A DNA stretch of 64,000 nt from Streptomyces rapamycinicus NRRL 5491 (GTDB lineage Bacteria; Actinomycetota; Actinomycetes; Streptomycetales; Streptomycetaceae): contig NZ_CP085193.1 in assembly GCF_024298965.1 (NCBI RefSeq), forward strand, positions 9,176,001 through 9,240,000. The letters run 5' to 3'. Position numbers and translations under genes: made by a program. The notes beneath the pieces are model-generated. The model saw nothing but the letters and a program-made list of their open reading frames with translations, ran no database searches and was not told the DNA's origin. Shown here one piece after another: positions 25,979 through 35,412 of this stretch (position 1 is the first letter of the stretch; each line of letters opens with the position of its first letter).

Positions 25979-26121
25979 GACCCGCAGCAGAAGGGCCCCC
26001 GGGCCCGCGGGCCGTCCAGCAGATTCGCCAGCGCGTCCATGGCGCCCAGCGTAGACGCTCGCGCATGCGGCGGAGCCTCTCGGCCATGGCTCGTCTCACC
26101 TGCCGCGAGTTGACTGGCCGT

Positions 26122-26979
26122 ATGACGACACAGCACACGCGATCACAGCCCGCAGAGCACACGACCGTCCTGGTGCTCGGGGGCACCGGGAAGACCGGCC
26201 GCCGGGTCGCCGACCGGCTGAGCCGGGCCGGACACCCGGTGCGGATCGGCTCCCGGTCCGGCGAGACGCCGTTCGACTGGGAGGACCCGCGCACCTGGGA
26301 GCCCGCGCTGGACGGGGCGGCCGCCGCGTACCTCGCCTACTACCCCGACGTCTGCGGCCCGGGAGCCGCCGCCACCCTCCGCGCCTTCACCGAACGGGCG
26401 GCCGAGCACGGCACCCGGCGGCTGGTGCTGCTCTCCGCCCGGGGTGTGGAGGCGGCGCTGCCCGCCGAGGAGGCGGTGCGGGTGCCGGGCGTGTCGGCGA
26501 CCGTGCTGCGGGCGAGTTGGTTCTTCCAGAACTTCGACGAGGGCATTCTGCGCGACGGGGTGCTGGACGGCGAGATCGTCTTCCCCGCCGGGGACGTCAA
26601 GGAGCCCTTCGTGGACGCCGACGACATCGCCGAGGTCGCGGTCGCGGCGCTGACCGGGGACGTATCCGGCGACCGGACGTACGAGATCACCGGACCGAGG
26701 CTGCTGACCTTCGCCGAGGCGGCCGCGGAGATCGCCGCGGTGACGGGCCGCACGGTGCGCTATGTGCCGGTCTCCGCCCGGAGTTACGGGGCCGCGCTGG
26801 TGCGCGACCACGGGCTGCCGGACGAGTTGGGGGCGTTTCTGACCGAGCTGTTCGCCACCTTGCTGGACGGGCGCAACGCGCATCTGACGGACGATGTCCG
26901 GCGCGTCCTGGGCCGTGCGCCCCGCGACTTCGCGGACTACGCGCGGCAGGCCGCGCGGGGCGGGGTCTGGACCGGCTGA
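26122..26979 (+). CDS. NmrA-like NAD(P)-binding protein
   Basis: A 285-residue atypical SDR. VLVLGGTGKTGRRVADRLSR is the nucleotide motif, with GSRSGE following beta-2; ATVLRASWFFQNFDEGIL and VKEPFVDADDIAEVAVAAL are typical of NmrA/NAD(P)H-azoreductase-like proteins. ATG 26122 is used, with only a weak ribosome site. It may be a redox sensor or a reductase, controlled by the divergent AraC protein 81 bases away. Confidence 0.9.
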   Translation: MTTQHTRSQPAEHTTVLVLGGTGKTGRRVADRLSRAGHPVRIGSRSGETPFDWEDPRTWEPALDGAAAAYLAYYPDVCGPGAAATLRAFTERAAEHGTRRLVLLSARGVEAALPAEEAVRVPGVSATVLRASWFFQNFDEGILRDGVLDGEIVFPAGDVKEPFVDADDIAEVAVAALTGDVSGDRTYEITGPRLLTFAEAAAEIAAVTGRTVRYVPVSARSYGAALVRDHGLPDELGAFLTELFATLLDGRNAHLTDDVRRVLGRAPRDFADYARQAARGGVWTG

Positions 26980-27015
26980 GGACGACGGACCCCGCCGCCT
27001 TCCGTGAGGGACGGG

Positions 27016-29550
27016 TCAGGGGAGTGGCTGTTCGGTCCAGATGCACTTGCCGGTGGGTGTGTAGCGGGTGCCCCAGCGCTGGGAGAGGGCCGAGACCAAC
27101 TGGAGGCCGCGTCCGCCCTCGTCGGTTTCCGAGGCGTGGCGGATCCGGGGGGTGGTCAAGGAGCCGTCGGTCACCTCGCAGATCAGCCCCTCGCCGCGCA
27201 GCAGCCGCAGCTCGACCGGGCCCCTGCCGTGCCGGATCGCGTTCGCGACCAACTCGCTGACCAGCAGCTCCGCGGTGGGGGTGAGTGGTGCCAGCTCCCA
27301 GCGGGTCAGCTGGTCGCGGACGTGGTCGCGCGCCTCGCCCGCGGCGATCGGGCCCTCGGACAGCGGCCAGGCGGCGATGTGGTCGGGGGCGAGCGCATGG
27401 GTGCGGGCGATGAGCAGTGCCGCGTCATCGGCGGTGAGCTGCTTCTCCGGCAGCAACTCGGCCAGCACCTCGTCGCACAGCCGCTCCAGCGACGCGTGTC
27501 CGCCCTGGTCTCCGTCGGGCCAGGTGTCCCCGGGGCCGGATGCGCGGGCCGCGCTGGACAGCGCGCTCGCCAGGTGCCGCATCCCGCGGTCGATGTCCCG
27601 GGCGGCGGATTCCACCAGGCCGTCGGTGTACAGCACCAGCAGGCTGCCCTCCTCCAGGGTCACCTCGGTGGTCTCGAACGGCGGCCGGGCCGCGCCCAGC
27701 GGGGGGTCGGGGACGCCGCCGGCGAAGCGGACCGGGTGGCCGGGGCGTACGACGGCCGGGGGCGGATGTCCGGCGCTGGAGAAGACGCAGCTGGCGCCGA
27801 CCGGGTCGTACACGGCGTACAGGCAGGTCGCGTAGAGGTTGTCCCCCAGTTCGCTCACCACGTCGTTGAGCCGGGTGAGCAACTCGGCGGGCGGGAACTC
27901 CAATTCGGCCAGGGTGTTCACGGCGGTGCGCAGCCGGCCCATGGTGGCCGCCTCGGACAGCCCGTGACCCATCACATCGCCGATGACCAGGGCCACCCGG
28001 GCGCCGGACAGCGGGATCACGTCGTACCAGTCACCGCCCACGTCGATGCCCTCGCTGGCGGGCAGATAGCGTGCGGCGGTGGTGACCGAGGACAGCGACG
28101 GCAGAGCGCGGGGCAGCAGCCCCCGCTGGAGCTCCTTGGCCCGGGTGTGCTCCACGTCGTACAGCCGGGCGCGCTCGATGGCCTGCCCCATCAGTCCGCT
28201 GAGCGCGGTCAGCAGGGCCCGCTCCTCCGCGTCGAGCCGGCGCGGCTCGGCGAAGGCGACCACCGAGCAGCCGATGTTCCGGCCGGAGACGATCAACGGC
28301 AGAAAGGCCCATGCCTGCTTCTGCGCCGCGGCGGGCCGTCCGGCCATGCCGGGGTAGCGCGCGGTGTACTCCTCGGCCGACTCGACGAAGGCCGGCGCCC
28401 CGGTCTGGTACACCTCCGAGACCGGCGACACATCGTGGATCGAGGCCCCGTCGATCGACTCCAGGAAGGGCTGCGGATAGCCGACGGCCCCGGCGATCCG
28501 GATCACGCTGCCCTCGATGAGCTGCACCACCATCCCCGAGGCGCCGAACGGCGGCAGCACCCGGTCGGCGATGGCGTTCACCACGTCGCGCATCGTCAGC
28601 GCCTGCGCGAGGGCGTCGGTCAGCTCGCCGATCCGCGCGGTGCGCTCGGCCGCCGCTTGCTCGGCCGCGGCCCGCTCCGCCTCCCGCGCCCGGCTCGCGG
28701 TGATATCGGCGGCGTAGACCGTGAGCCCGTTCGGCACCGGGACCAGCCGCATGGAGTACCAGCGCTGATTGGTGGGCCAGCGCACCTCGAACCCGACCGG
28801 GGTGCCGCTCTCGGCGGCCCGCCGGTAGCGGCTCCGCAGGTCCGGCTCGGCCTCGTCGACGCTCAGCCGCGCGAAGGCGTCCCACAGCGTCCGGCCGAGA
28901 GTCGTCCGGGCGGCGCCGAGCAGCCGCTCCGCCTCGCCGTTGACGAAGGTGATGCGCCAGTCACCGTCGACCGCGAAGAACGCGTCGCTCATATGCCAGA
29001 GCGCCTGGCCCACCTGGTCGTCCGCCAGCAGGGTGCCGGTGCCGTCCCGGTCCCGCTTCCGGTCGGGAGGGTCCTCCCGCAGCCGTGGGGCGGCCCACGC
29101 GGCCAGCGCCTCGACGGCCGCCCACCGCTCCGGTGCGGGCCGCTCGGCCGGGACCATCAGCACCGACAGCGTGCCGGTGACCCGCTCCGGAGTGATCAGC
29201 GGAACCGCCAGCAGCCCGCTTCCGGCGGGCAGCGCCGGGCCCGTGCCGTCCCCGGCGCCGAGGGCCGGCGCCCACACCGGTGTGCCCTGGGCCATCGCAC
29301 GGGCCGGGGCGCTGGCGCCGGCCGACTCGACCTCCGCCCAGTCCCGGGCGACCGGACGGATCAGCCCGTGCACCGCCGTGAGCAGCAGCGACCGGGCGCC
29401 GGGGCCGCGCAGATGCACCATGCCGCCGAGACCGCCGGTCTCCGTCACGGCGTGGTCGAGCGCGAATCCGAGCAGATCGGGGCCGCTCAGCCCGTCACCC
29501 GCCTCGGTGATCATGCGTATCCGGGCGGCGATGGCGTCGTCCATGCCCAT
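27016..29550 (-). CDS. SpoIIE-type PP2C phosphatase with GAF, PAS and anti-sigma kinase domains
   Basis: An 844-residue signalling protein. The order is GAF-like domain (about 20-190), PAS (about 205-315, LWHMSDAFFAVDGDWRITFV), second GAF (about 330-490), SpoIIE phosphatase (about 505-700: IDVGGDWYDVIPLSG, GDVMGHGLSEAATMGRLRTA, VLYTDGLVES, ADDAALLIAR) and a C-terminal HATPase_c (SELVANAIRHGRGPVELRL, DEGGRGLQLVSALS). The metal-binding Asp residues are intact. It both dephosphorylates an anti-anti-sigma factor and may phosphorylate or bind one. No partner sigma or anti-sigma gene is next to it. Confidence 0.95.
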   Translation of the reverse strand: MGMDDAIAARIRMITEAGDGLSGPDLLGFALDHAVTETGGLGGMVHLRGPGARSLLLTAVHGLIRPVARDWAEVESAGASAPARAMAQGTPVWAPALGAGDGTGPALPAGSGLLAVPLITPERVTGTLSVLMVPAERPAPERWAAVEALAAWAAPRLREDPPDRKRDRDGTGTLLADDQVGQALWHMSDAFFAVDGDWRITFVNGEAERLLGAARTTLGRTLWDAFARLSVDEAEPDLRSRYRRAAESGTPVGFEVRWPTNQRWYSMRLVPVPNGLTVYAADITASRAREAERAAAEQAAAERTARIGELTDALAQALTMRDVVNAIADRVLPPFGASGMVVQLIEGSVIRIAGAVGYPQPFLESIDGASIHDVSPVSEVYQTGAPAFVESAEEYTARYPGMAGRPAAAQKQAWAFLPLIVSGRNIGCSVVAFAEPRRLDAEERALLTALSGLMGQAIERARLYDVEHTRAKELQRGLLPRALPSLSSVTTAARYLPASEGIDVGGDWYDVIPLSGARVALVIGDVMGHGLSEAATMGRLRTAVNTLAELEFPPAELLTRLNDVVSELGDNLYATCLYAVYDPVGASCVFSSAGHPPPAVVRPGHPVRFAGGVPDPPLGAARPPFETTEVTLEEGSLLVLYTDGLVESAARDIDRGMRHLASALSSAARASGPGDTWPDGDQGGHASLERLCDEVLAELLPEKQLTADDAALLIARTHALAPDHIAAWPLSEGPIAAGEARDHVRDQLTRWELAPLTPTAELLVSELVANAIRHGRGPVELRLLRGEGLICEVTDGSLTTPRIRHASETDEGGRGLQLVSALSQRWGTRYTPTGKCIWTEQPLP

Positions 29551-29586
29551 GGGGAAAATTTACTCCCTTAGAGGTGCGTTCCAGTG

Positions 29587-30672
29587 CTAACCGGTCGGGC
29601 GGCGGTCGACCGGGGTCAGCGGGGACCAGACGGGCAGCGTGGTGCGGCGCGGCCCCGACCAGGGGGCCGGGACCGCGTCGATGTCCCGTGCCAGCCGATA
29701 GGCGAGCGTCTCGTAGTTCACCCGCCGGCCGCGGAAGTGCGGCCACGCCTCCTCCGCGGTGCGCTCCATCGGATAGCCGTGGGCGCGCATCCGCTCCACC
29801 CCGAGCAGGAAGTCCTCGTAGCCGAGCCGCACCGGATCGTCCGGACGCGGGTCGACGTCGTACGGGATGCCGCGGATGTCGGCGATGTCGCGCAGACAGA
29901 CGAAGCCCGCCCGCAGCGCCAGCCGGGTCCGGGCCTGTGGCTGCGACGGGTTGAAGGCCGCCCGCAGCGCCGCCGCGTCCAGCACCGCCAGCAGTGCGAT
30001 CAGCCAGTTGCGGTCGGCCTTGGGGGAGCGGAAGTGGATCAGGACCGGATAGGTGGTGTGGGTCTCGCTCACCACGGCGCACCACTGCTCCCAGCCGCGG
30101 AAGAGGTCGCCGATGTCGTCCAGCAGGCCCACCTGGGCGTAGCGGGCGAGGATCTCCGGGCCCCACGGCGGGGCGCCCGCCCGGGTCTGCAACAGGGTGA
30201 CCTGGGTCTCGCGCCGCTGATATGCGTTGTACAGGGTGGGCAGGTAGCCGATCTGCAGGCCGACCACGATGGGGCCGGTGGCCGCCGCGCAGAAGTCGAT
30301 GGCGGTCAGGCTGGCCCGGCGGCTGCTGGCGAAGCCGAGGGTGAAGAGCGAGGACCCGGCCTCGTGGATCCCCTCGTGTACGTCCAGTCCGCTCACCGCG
30401 GCCTCCAGCAGCCCGTAGCCGATCATGAAGGAGAGCAGCCAGCCCAGCAGCGTGATCACGATGGACACCGGCGCCACCGGGGCCAGCACCCGGTCCTTCG
30501 CCTCGATGCCGTGCAGCCGGTCGGCCAGAAAGCGGAACGGACGGCTGACCGAGCGCTGGACGAACCCGGTGAACCCGGCGGGGGTCGGCCGGGGGATGAC
30601 CAGGGTGCGCAGCACCGAGGAGAAGATTCCCAGCACGATGACGGCGCCGATGACGCCCAGCAGTACTCGCAC
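29587..30672 (-). CDS. Membrane protein with ion-channel-like pore, unknown function
   Basis: A 361-residue protein with an N-terminal helix (LLGVIGAVIVLGIFSSVLRT), a second helix (VSIVITLLGWLLSFMIGYGL), a re-entrant-looking segment GSSLFTLGFASSRR and another helix (TGPIVVGLQIGYLPTLYNAY), then about 200 soluble residues. TLGFA resembles the TVGYG selectivity filter of potassium channels but lacks the last Gly. It is 21 bases upstream of nothing obvious and lies 36 bases before the phosphatase; it follows the aldehyde-oxidoreductase operon. The family is not named here. Confidence 0.7.
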   Translation of the reverse strand: MRVLLGVIGAVIVLGIFSSVLRTLVIPRPTPAGFTGFVQRSVSRPFRFLADRLHGIEAKDRVLAPVAPVSIVITLLGWLLSFMIGYGLLEAAVSGLDVHEGIHEAGSSLFTLGFASSRRASLTAIDFCAAATGPIVVGLQIGYLPTLYNAYQRRETQVTLLQTRAGAPPWGPEILARYAQVGLLDDIGDLFRGWEQWCAVVSETHTTYPVLIHFRSPKADRNWLIALLAVLDAAALRAAFNPSQPQARTRLALRAGFVCLRDIADIRGIPYDVDPRPDDPVRLGYEDFLLGVERMRAHGYPMERTAEEAWPHFRGRRVNYETLAYRLARDIDAVPAPWSGPRRTTLPVWSPLTPVDRRPTG

Positions 30673-30693
30673 CGCGCTTCCGTTCCGCCCACG

Positions 30694-31608
30694 TCATTTC
30701 GTGAACATCCCGGGGTGCTCGCGGACGTACTCCCGCACCCCGGTCGCGGGCCTTCCCGTGATCGTCTCGATGTCGTCGGTCCAGCGGTCGTAGCGGTTCT
30801 CCGCGTGCAGCCGCGCCATCGTGGCGAGGTGGTCGAAGAGGTGGTCGGGCAGGTCCAGCGCCTTCAGGTCGTGGTTGACCCAGGCCTCGTAGGAGACGTC
30901 CACATAGGCGACCGGCCGGCCCAGCGCGTCGGCGAACTCCCCGGCCATGGTGGTCATGTCGACGGAGGCCGGGCCGGTCAGGTGGTAGGTCCTGCCGATG
31001 TGCGAGGAGGGGTCCACCAGGATCGCCGCCACCACCGCGGCGACGTCCCGCGCCGCGACCGGGGAGGTGCGCCCGGTGCCGAACGGCAGCCGGATCGTGC
31101 CCTCCTCGGCGATGGAGCGGTAGACGAAGGCCGTGAAGAGCGGATTCTCCAGGAAGACGGTGGGCCGGAGGTGGGTGACGGGCAGTCCGGACCAGTTGAG
31201 CGCCTGCTCCGCCAGCCAGTGCTCCCGCTGCTGCGTGGACTCCGAGGTGCTGGAGAGGTCCATCTGGGAGACCGTCATCTGCGACATGTTGACCAGCGCG
31301 TCCAGCCGCGCGTAGTCGCGGGCGACCGCCGCCGTGGTCACCGTCGCCTCCAGATACTTCGGCGACACGCTCATGCCGAAGTACATCCGCCCGCAGCCGT
31401 CCAGCACGCGGGCCACGTCCGGGGCGCGGGTCAGATCGCCCGCCACCACCTCCGCGCCCGTGGCGCGCAGGGCCTCGGCCCGCTCGTCCTCCCGGTGGAC
31501 CATGGCGCGCACGGGCAGCCCGCGGCGGCGCAGCTCCTCCACCACGGTACGGCCGACCGCCCCGGTACTGCCCGCGGCGCCGGTCACCAGGATCGGTGGA
31601 TCGGGCAT
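30694..31608 (-). CDS. NmrA/SDR family NAD(P)-binding protein
   Basis: A 304-residue atypical SDR. VTGAAGSTGAVGRTVVEEL is the nucleotide-binding loop, AMVHREDERAEALRATGAEV follows, and VNMSQMTVSQMDLSS and LRPTVFLENPLFTAFVYRSI match the NmrA core. It starts only 2 bases after the stop of the molybdopterin subunit, so it is part of the same transcript. It may reduce the product of the oxidoreductase or act as a sensor. No classical YxxxK is evident. Confidence 0.88.
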   Translation of the reverse strand: MPDPPILVTGAAGSTGAVGRTVVEELRRRGLPVRAMVHREDERAEALRATGAEVVAGDLTRAPDVARVLDGCGRMYFGMSVSPKYLEATVTTAAVARDYARLDALVNMSQMTVSQMDLSSTSESTQQREHWLAEQALNWSGLPVTHLRPTVFLENPLFTAFVYRSIAEEGTIRLPFGTGRTSPVAARDVAAVVAAILVDPSSHIGRTYHLTGPASVDMTTMAGEFADALGRPVAYVDVSYEAWVNHDLKALDLPDHLFDHLATMARLHAENRYDRWTDDIETITGRPATGVREYVREHPGMFTK

Positions 31609-31610
31609 GG

Positions 31611-33743
31611 CTAGGACACCAACTTGTCGAGGGTGATGGGCAGTTCGCGGATCCGGACACCGGTGGCGTGGTGCACGGCGTTGGCGATGGCCGCCGCGGT
31701 GCCCGTGATGCCCACCTCGCCGAGGCCCTTGGCCCCCATGGGGTTGGTGTACGGATCGGACTCGTCCACCCAGTGGGCCTCGACCGAGTGGACATCGGCG
31801 GCGGAGGCGATGTGGTACTGGGCGAAGTCCTGGTTGACCACATGGCCGAACCGCGGGTCCAGCACGCTGTGTTCGTACAGCGCCATCGAGATGCCCTGGG
31901 TCATTCCGCCGATCAGCTGGGAGCGGGCCGTCTTGGGGTTGATGACCCGGCCCACGTCGAACATGCCCAGCAGTCGCGCCACCCGCACCTCGCCGGTGTC
32001 CTCGTCCACCCGTACCTCGGCGAACTGGGCGCCGAAGCTGTGCATCGCGAAGCGCTCGGCCTCCGGATTGCCGCCGGGCAGCTCCGCGGTGACCTCCAGC
32101 CCCTCCGACGGCGCGATACCGCCGTGCTCGGCCTGCAGCCGGGCCCGCAGCCGGTCCGCAGCCTCCCAGATCGCGGTGCCCCAGCTGTTGATGCCCGCCG
32201 AGAACCCGGCGACCGACGCGGCAGGCAGCGCCGTGTCCCCGATCCGCATCTCCACCTGCCCGACCGGGACGCTCAGCGCGTCCGCGGCGATCTGGGTGAG
32301 CGCCGTCCAGGTGCCGGTGCCCAGGTCGGCGGCGGCGATCCGGACCGTGTAGTGGCCGTCCGGGGCGAGCCGGATCGTGGCCGCGTTGCCGGGGAAGCGG
32401 GGGGAGGGGTACGTCGAGGCGGCCACGCCGGTGCCCACCAGCCAGCGGCCCTCGCGCCGCGACCGGGGAACCGGGTCGCGGTGGTCCCAGCCGGCCCGGC
32501 GGGCGCCCTCGCGCAGACACTCCGTCAGATGGCGGCTGGAGAACGGCAGCCCGGACTCCGGATGCACCTCCGGCTCATTGCGGATCCGGAACTCCACCGG
32601 GTCGAGACCACAGGCGATCGCCATCTCGTCCAGCGCCGACTCCAGCGCGAACATCCCCTGCGCCTCGCCCGGCGCCCGCATGATCGTCGGCACCGGGACA
32701 TCCAGCGGGGCCAGCCGGTGGGTGGTGCGCCGGTGCGGCGCCGCGTACATCATCCGGGAGCAGACGCCCACCTGCTCCGCGTACCCCTTGGCCTTGGCGG
32801 TCTGCTCGATCACCTCGTGGCAGAGCGCGGTCAGCCTGCCGTCCCGGCCGGCGCCCAGCCGGATCCGCTGGATCGACGCCGGGCGGTAGCCCACCAGGGC
32901 GAACATCTGCTGCCGGGTCAGCGAGAACTTGACCGGCCGCCGGACCATCCGGGCCGCCATCGCGGCGAGCACGGCGTACGAGTGGGGGTAGACCTTCGAG
33001 CCGAACGCGCCCCCGACATGCGGGGAGATCACCCGCACCCGTCCCGGCTCGAGACCCAGCACCCCGGAGATCAGGGCCTGGCTCATGGAGGCGCCCTGGG
33101 TGGAGCAGCGCACGGTCAGCTCCCCGTCCAGCCAGGTGACCACGGCGGTGTGCGGCTCCATCGGGTTGTTGTGGTACATCGGCGTGGAGTACGTGACGTC
33201 CACCATGGTCGGCGAGGCCGCCAGCGCCGTATCGACGTCCCCGAGCACACTGTCGGCGGGCGAGCCGTCCTGGAGCTCCCCGCCGCCCGAGCCGAAGGTC
33301 GCTGCGTGCACCGGGGAGTAGAGGTCGCCGCGGTCGGCGCGCAGCTCCACATCGGGGGGCCGGCTCTCGTAGTCCACGCGGACGAGCCCCGCCGCGCGGC
33401 GCGCGGTCTCCAGGCTCTCGGCCACCACCGCCCCGATGAACTGGCCGCGCCAGGCGACCTCGTCGGACTGGAGCACCGCGAGCTCCGGATCCTCCGGCCG
33501 GGTCAGCGTGGGCGCGTTGAGATGGCTGAGCACCGCCAGCACCCCCGGCTCCGCCTCCGCGAGCGCGCCGTCCACTCCGGTGACCCGCCCGGCGGCGATC
33601 GTGGACTGCAGCGGATACAGATAGACGGGCTGGTCGAGGGGCCATTCATAGGCGTAGGTGGCGGTGCCGGTGACCTTCTGCACACCGTCGATACGGTCCA
33701 TCGGGACGCCGATGGCGCGGGGGCGTGCCGTGACGTCGCTCAT
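31611..33743 (-). CDS. Xanthine dehydrogenase family molybdopterin-binding subunit (PaoC-like)
   Basis: A 710-residue large subunit of a molybdenum hydroxylase. Domains are the aldehyde oxidase/xanthine dehydrogenase a/b hammerhead (GTATYAYEWPLDQPVYLYPL) followed by the Mo-pterin domain with GGAFGSKVYPHSYAVLAAM, IMRAPGEAQGMFALES and the catalytic Glu motif GAKGLGEVGITGTAAAIANA. It overlaps the FAD subunit gene by ATGA. Composition and order match the E. coli PaoABC aldehyde oxidoreductase more than true xanthine dehydrogenase. Confidence 0.94.
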   Translation of the reverse strand: MSDVTARPRAIGVPMDRIDGVQKVTGTATYAYEWPLDQPVYLYPLQSTIAAGRVTGVDGALAEAEPGVLAVLSHLNAPTLTRPEDPELAVLQSDEVAWRGQFIGAVVAESLETARRAAGLVRVDYESRPPDVELRADRGDLYSPVHAATFGSGGGELQDGSPADSVLGDVDTALAASPTMVDVTYSTPMYHNNPMEPHTAVVTWLDGELTVRCSTQGASMSQALISGVLGLEPGRVRVISPHVGGAFGSKVYPHSYAVLAAMAARMVRRPVKFSLTRQQMFALVGYRPASIQRIRLGAGRDGRLTALCHEVIEQTAKAKGYAEQVGVCSRMMYAAPHRRTTHRLAPLDVPVPTIMRAPGEAQGMFALESALDEMAIACGLDPVEFRIRNEPEVHPESGLPFSSRHLTECLREGARRAGWDHRDPVPRSRREGRWLVGTGVAASTYPSPRFPGNAATIRLAPDGHYTVRIAAADLGTGTWTALTQIAADALSVPVGQVEMRIGDTALPAASVAGFSAGINSWGTAIWEAADRLRARLQAEHGGIAPSEGLEVTAELPGGNPEAERFAMHSFGAQFAEVRVDEDTGEVRVARLLGMFDVGRVINPKTARSQLIGGMTQGISMALYEHSVLDPRFGHVVNQDFAQYHIASAADVHSVEAHWVDESDPYTNPMGAKGLGEVGITGTAAAIANAVHHATGVRIRELPITLDKLVS

Positions 33744-34729
33744 CGCGCCTCCTCCAGCAGCTCCAGCAGGGTGCTGACCATCGTGTTGCGGGCGAGCGGG
33801 ACCTTGAAGGCGTTGCCCGCCAGCGGCCGCGCCGCGGCCAGTTCGGCGGCGGCCGCGTCCACGAAGCTCTCCCGGGTGGCGGGCGCGCCGCGCAGCATCG
33901 CCTCGGCCGTGGTGGCCCGCCAGGGCTTGTGCGCCACTCCGCCCAGCGCGATGCGCGCATCTCGTACCGCCCCGTCGGTGACCTCCAGCGCGGCGGCGAC
34001 CGAGACCAGCGCGAAGGCGTACGAGGCGCGGTCGCGCACCTTGCGGTAGCGGGAGCGGGTCGCGGAGTGCGGGGGCGGCAGCTCCACTCCGGTGATCAGC
34101 TCACCGCGCTCCAGGACGGTGTCGCGGTCGGGGGCGTCCTCCGGCAGCCGGTGCAGCCGGGTCAGCGGGATCCGCCGCTCGGCGGCCGGGCCGGTCACCG
34201 TCACCACCGCGTCCAGCGCGGCCAGCGCGACGGCCATGTCGGAGGGGTGGGTGGCCACACAGACGGGGGAGGCGCCCAGGATCGCCATATCGCGCTGATA
34301 GCCCTCCATCGCCGAGCAGCCCGAGCCCGGTATGCGCTTGTTGCAGGGGGTGGTGACGTTCTGGAAGTACGGGCAGCGGGTGCGCTGGAGCAGATTGCCG
34401 CCGGTGGTGGCGAGGTTGCGCAGCTGGCCCGAGGCGCCCGAGAGCAGCGCCTGGGAGAGCACCGGATAGCGCCGCCGGACCCGCTGGTCGGCGGCCAGAT
34501 CGCTGTTGGGCACCGCCGCGCCGATCCGCAGCCCCCCGTCGGGCAGTTCCTCGATCCGGTCCGAGGTGAGCCGCCGGACGTCGATCAGCACCTCCGGGGT
34601 CGTCACCTCAAGACGCATCAGATCGACCAGATTGGTGCCCCCGGCCAGATAGGCCGCCTCGGGCTCCCTCACCAGGGTGGCGACGGCCGCCGGCACCTCA
34701 TCGGCGCGTTCGTAGCGAAAGGGCTTCAT
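33740..34729 (-). CDS. FAD-binding subunit of aldehyde oxidoreductase (PaoB-like)
   Basis: A 329-residue CO-dehydrogenase-flavoprotein-type subunit. FAD motifs are YLAGGTNLVDLMRLEV and TTGGNLLQRTRCPYFQNV. The Cys set RTRC...PCNKRIPGSGCSA and PVCVATHPSDM matches the insertion that binds an extra [4Fe-4S] cluster in E. coli PaoB. It overlaps both neighbours by ATGA. It links the 2Fe-2S subunit to its external acceptor. Confidence 0.94.
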   Translation of the reverse strand: MKPFRYERADEVPAAVATLVREPEAAYLAGGTNLVDLMRLEVTTPEVLIDVRRLTSDRIEELPDGGLRIGAAVPNSDLAADQRVRRRYPVLSQALLSGASGQLRNLATTGGNLLQRTRCPYFQNVTTPCNKRIPGSGCSAMEGYQRDMAILGASPVCVATHPSDMAVALAALDAVVTVTGPAAERRIPLTRLHRLPEDAPDRDTVLERGELITGVELPPPHSATRSRYRKVRDRASYAFALVSVAAALEVTDGAVRDARIALGGVAHKPWRATTAEAMLRGAPATRESFVDAAAAELAAARPLAGNAFKVPLARNTMVSTLLELLEEAR

Positions 34730-35232
34730 CGGTGCGCCACCTCCGCGATCGCCGGGACGATGTTCGCGTACGCGGCGCAGCGGCACAGATTGCCGCTCAT
34801 CCGCTCGGCGATCTCCTCGTCGTCGAGCACCACATCGGTGGCGCCCGGATCCTTGCTCACGGCGCTGGGCCAGCCGTTCCCGGCCTCCTGGAGCATCCCG
34901 GCCGCCGAGACGATCTGACCGGGTGTGCAGTAGCCGCACTGGAAGGCGTCATGGGCGATGAACGACCGCTGGAGCGGATGCAGCTCACCGTCGGTGAGCC
35001 CGGCCGCCGTGACGATGTCCGCGCCCTGGTGGGCGACGGCCAGTGCGAGGCAGCCGAGGATCCGGCGGCCGTCGAGCAGCAGGGTGCAGGCGCCGCACTG
35101 TCCGTGGTCGCAGCCCTTCTTGGGGCTGGTGTTCCCCAACTGTTCGCGCAGGGCGTCCAGCAGTGTCGTACGGGTGTCGACGGTGAGGCGGTGCTCGGTC
35201 CCGTCCACCCGGAGCTCGATCTCGAGGTCCAT
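34726..35232 (-). CDS. 2Fe-2S subunit of aldehyde oxidoreductase (PaoA-like)
   Basis: A 168-residue protein with two [2Fe-2S] clusters. The N-terminal plant-type cluster is CDHGQCGACTLLLDGRRILG, and the C-terminal helical cluster has CGYCTPGQIVSAAGM and GNLCRCAAYANI. Unlike E. coli PaoA it has no Tat signal, so the complex should be cytoplasmic. It is the first gene of a four-gene operon. No XdhC/PaoD-type Mo-cofactor chaperone gene is adjacent. Confidence 0.94.
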   Translation of the reverse strand: MDLEIELRVDGTEHRLTVDTRTTLLDALREQLGNTSPKKGCDHGQCGACTLLLDGRRILGCLALAVAHQGADIVTAAGLTDGELHPLQRSFIAHDAFQCGYCTPGQIVSAAGMLQEAGNGWPSAVSKDPGATDVVLDDEEIAERMSGNLCRCAAYANIVPAIAEVAHR

Positions 35233-35347
35233 GTTCCCTACCCTTGATCGTCGTCCTTCGGAACGTCACGGGGCACCCCCATTCTCGGACATTTAGGTAC
35301 TGATCGCCCGTTCGGCGGTATGGTCACGCCGAAACGCCGCACCGATA

Positions 35348-35397
35348 CGGGCCGCGGCCCACACCCGGCCGACACCGGTGGACCAGGCCGCGGCCCG
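35348..35397 (-). terminator. Strong hairpin after the GTP cyclohydrolase gene
   Basis: CGGGCCGCGGCC (35348-35359) and GGCCGCGGCCCG (35386-35397) are perfect 12-base arms around a 26-base loop that itself contains CCGGCC and CCGGTGG. It begins 15 bases past the cyclohydrolase stop and separates it from the oxidoreductase operon. Confidence 0.65.
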
Positions 35398-35412
35398 GGG
35401 CCAGAACCTCCT

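Noticed and set aside
31611..35232. True xanthine dehydrogenase
   Set aside because: The 4Fe-4S Cys set in the FAD subunit, the gene order and the lack of purine genes fit PaoABC-like aldehyde oxidoreductase better.
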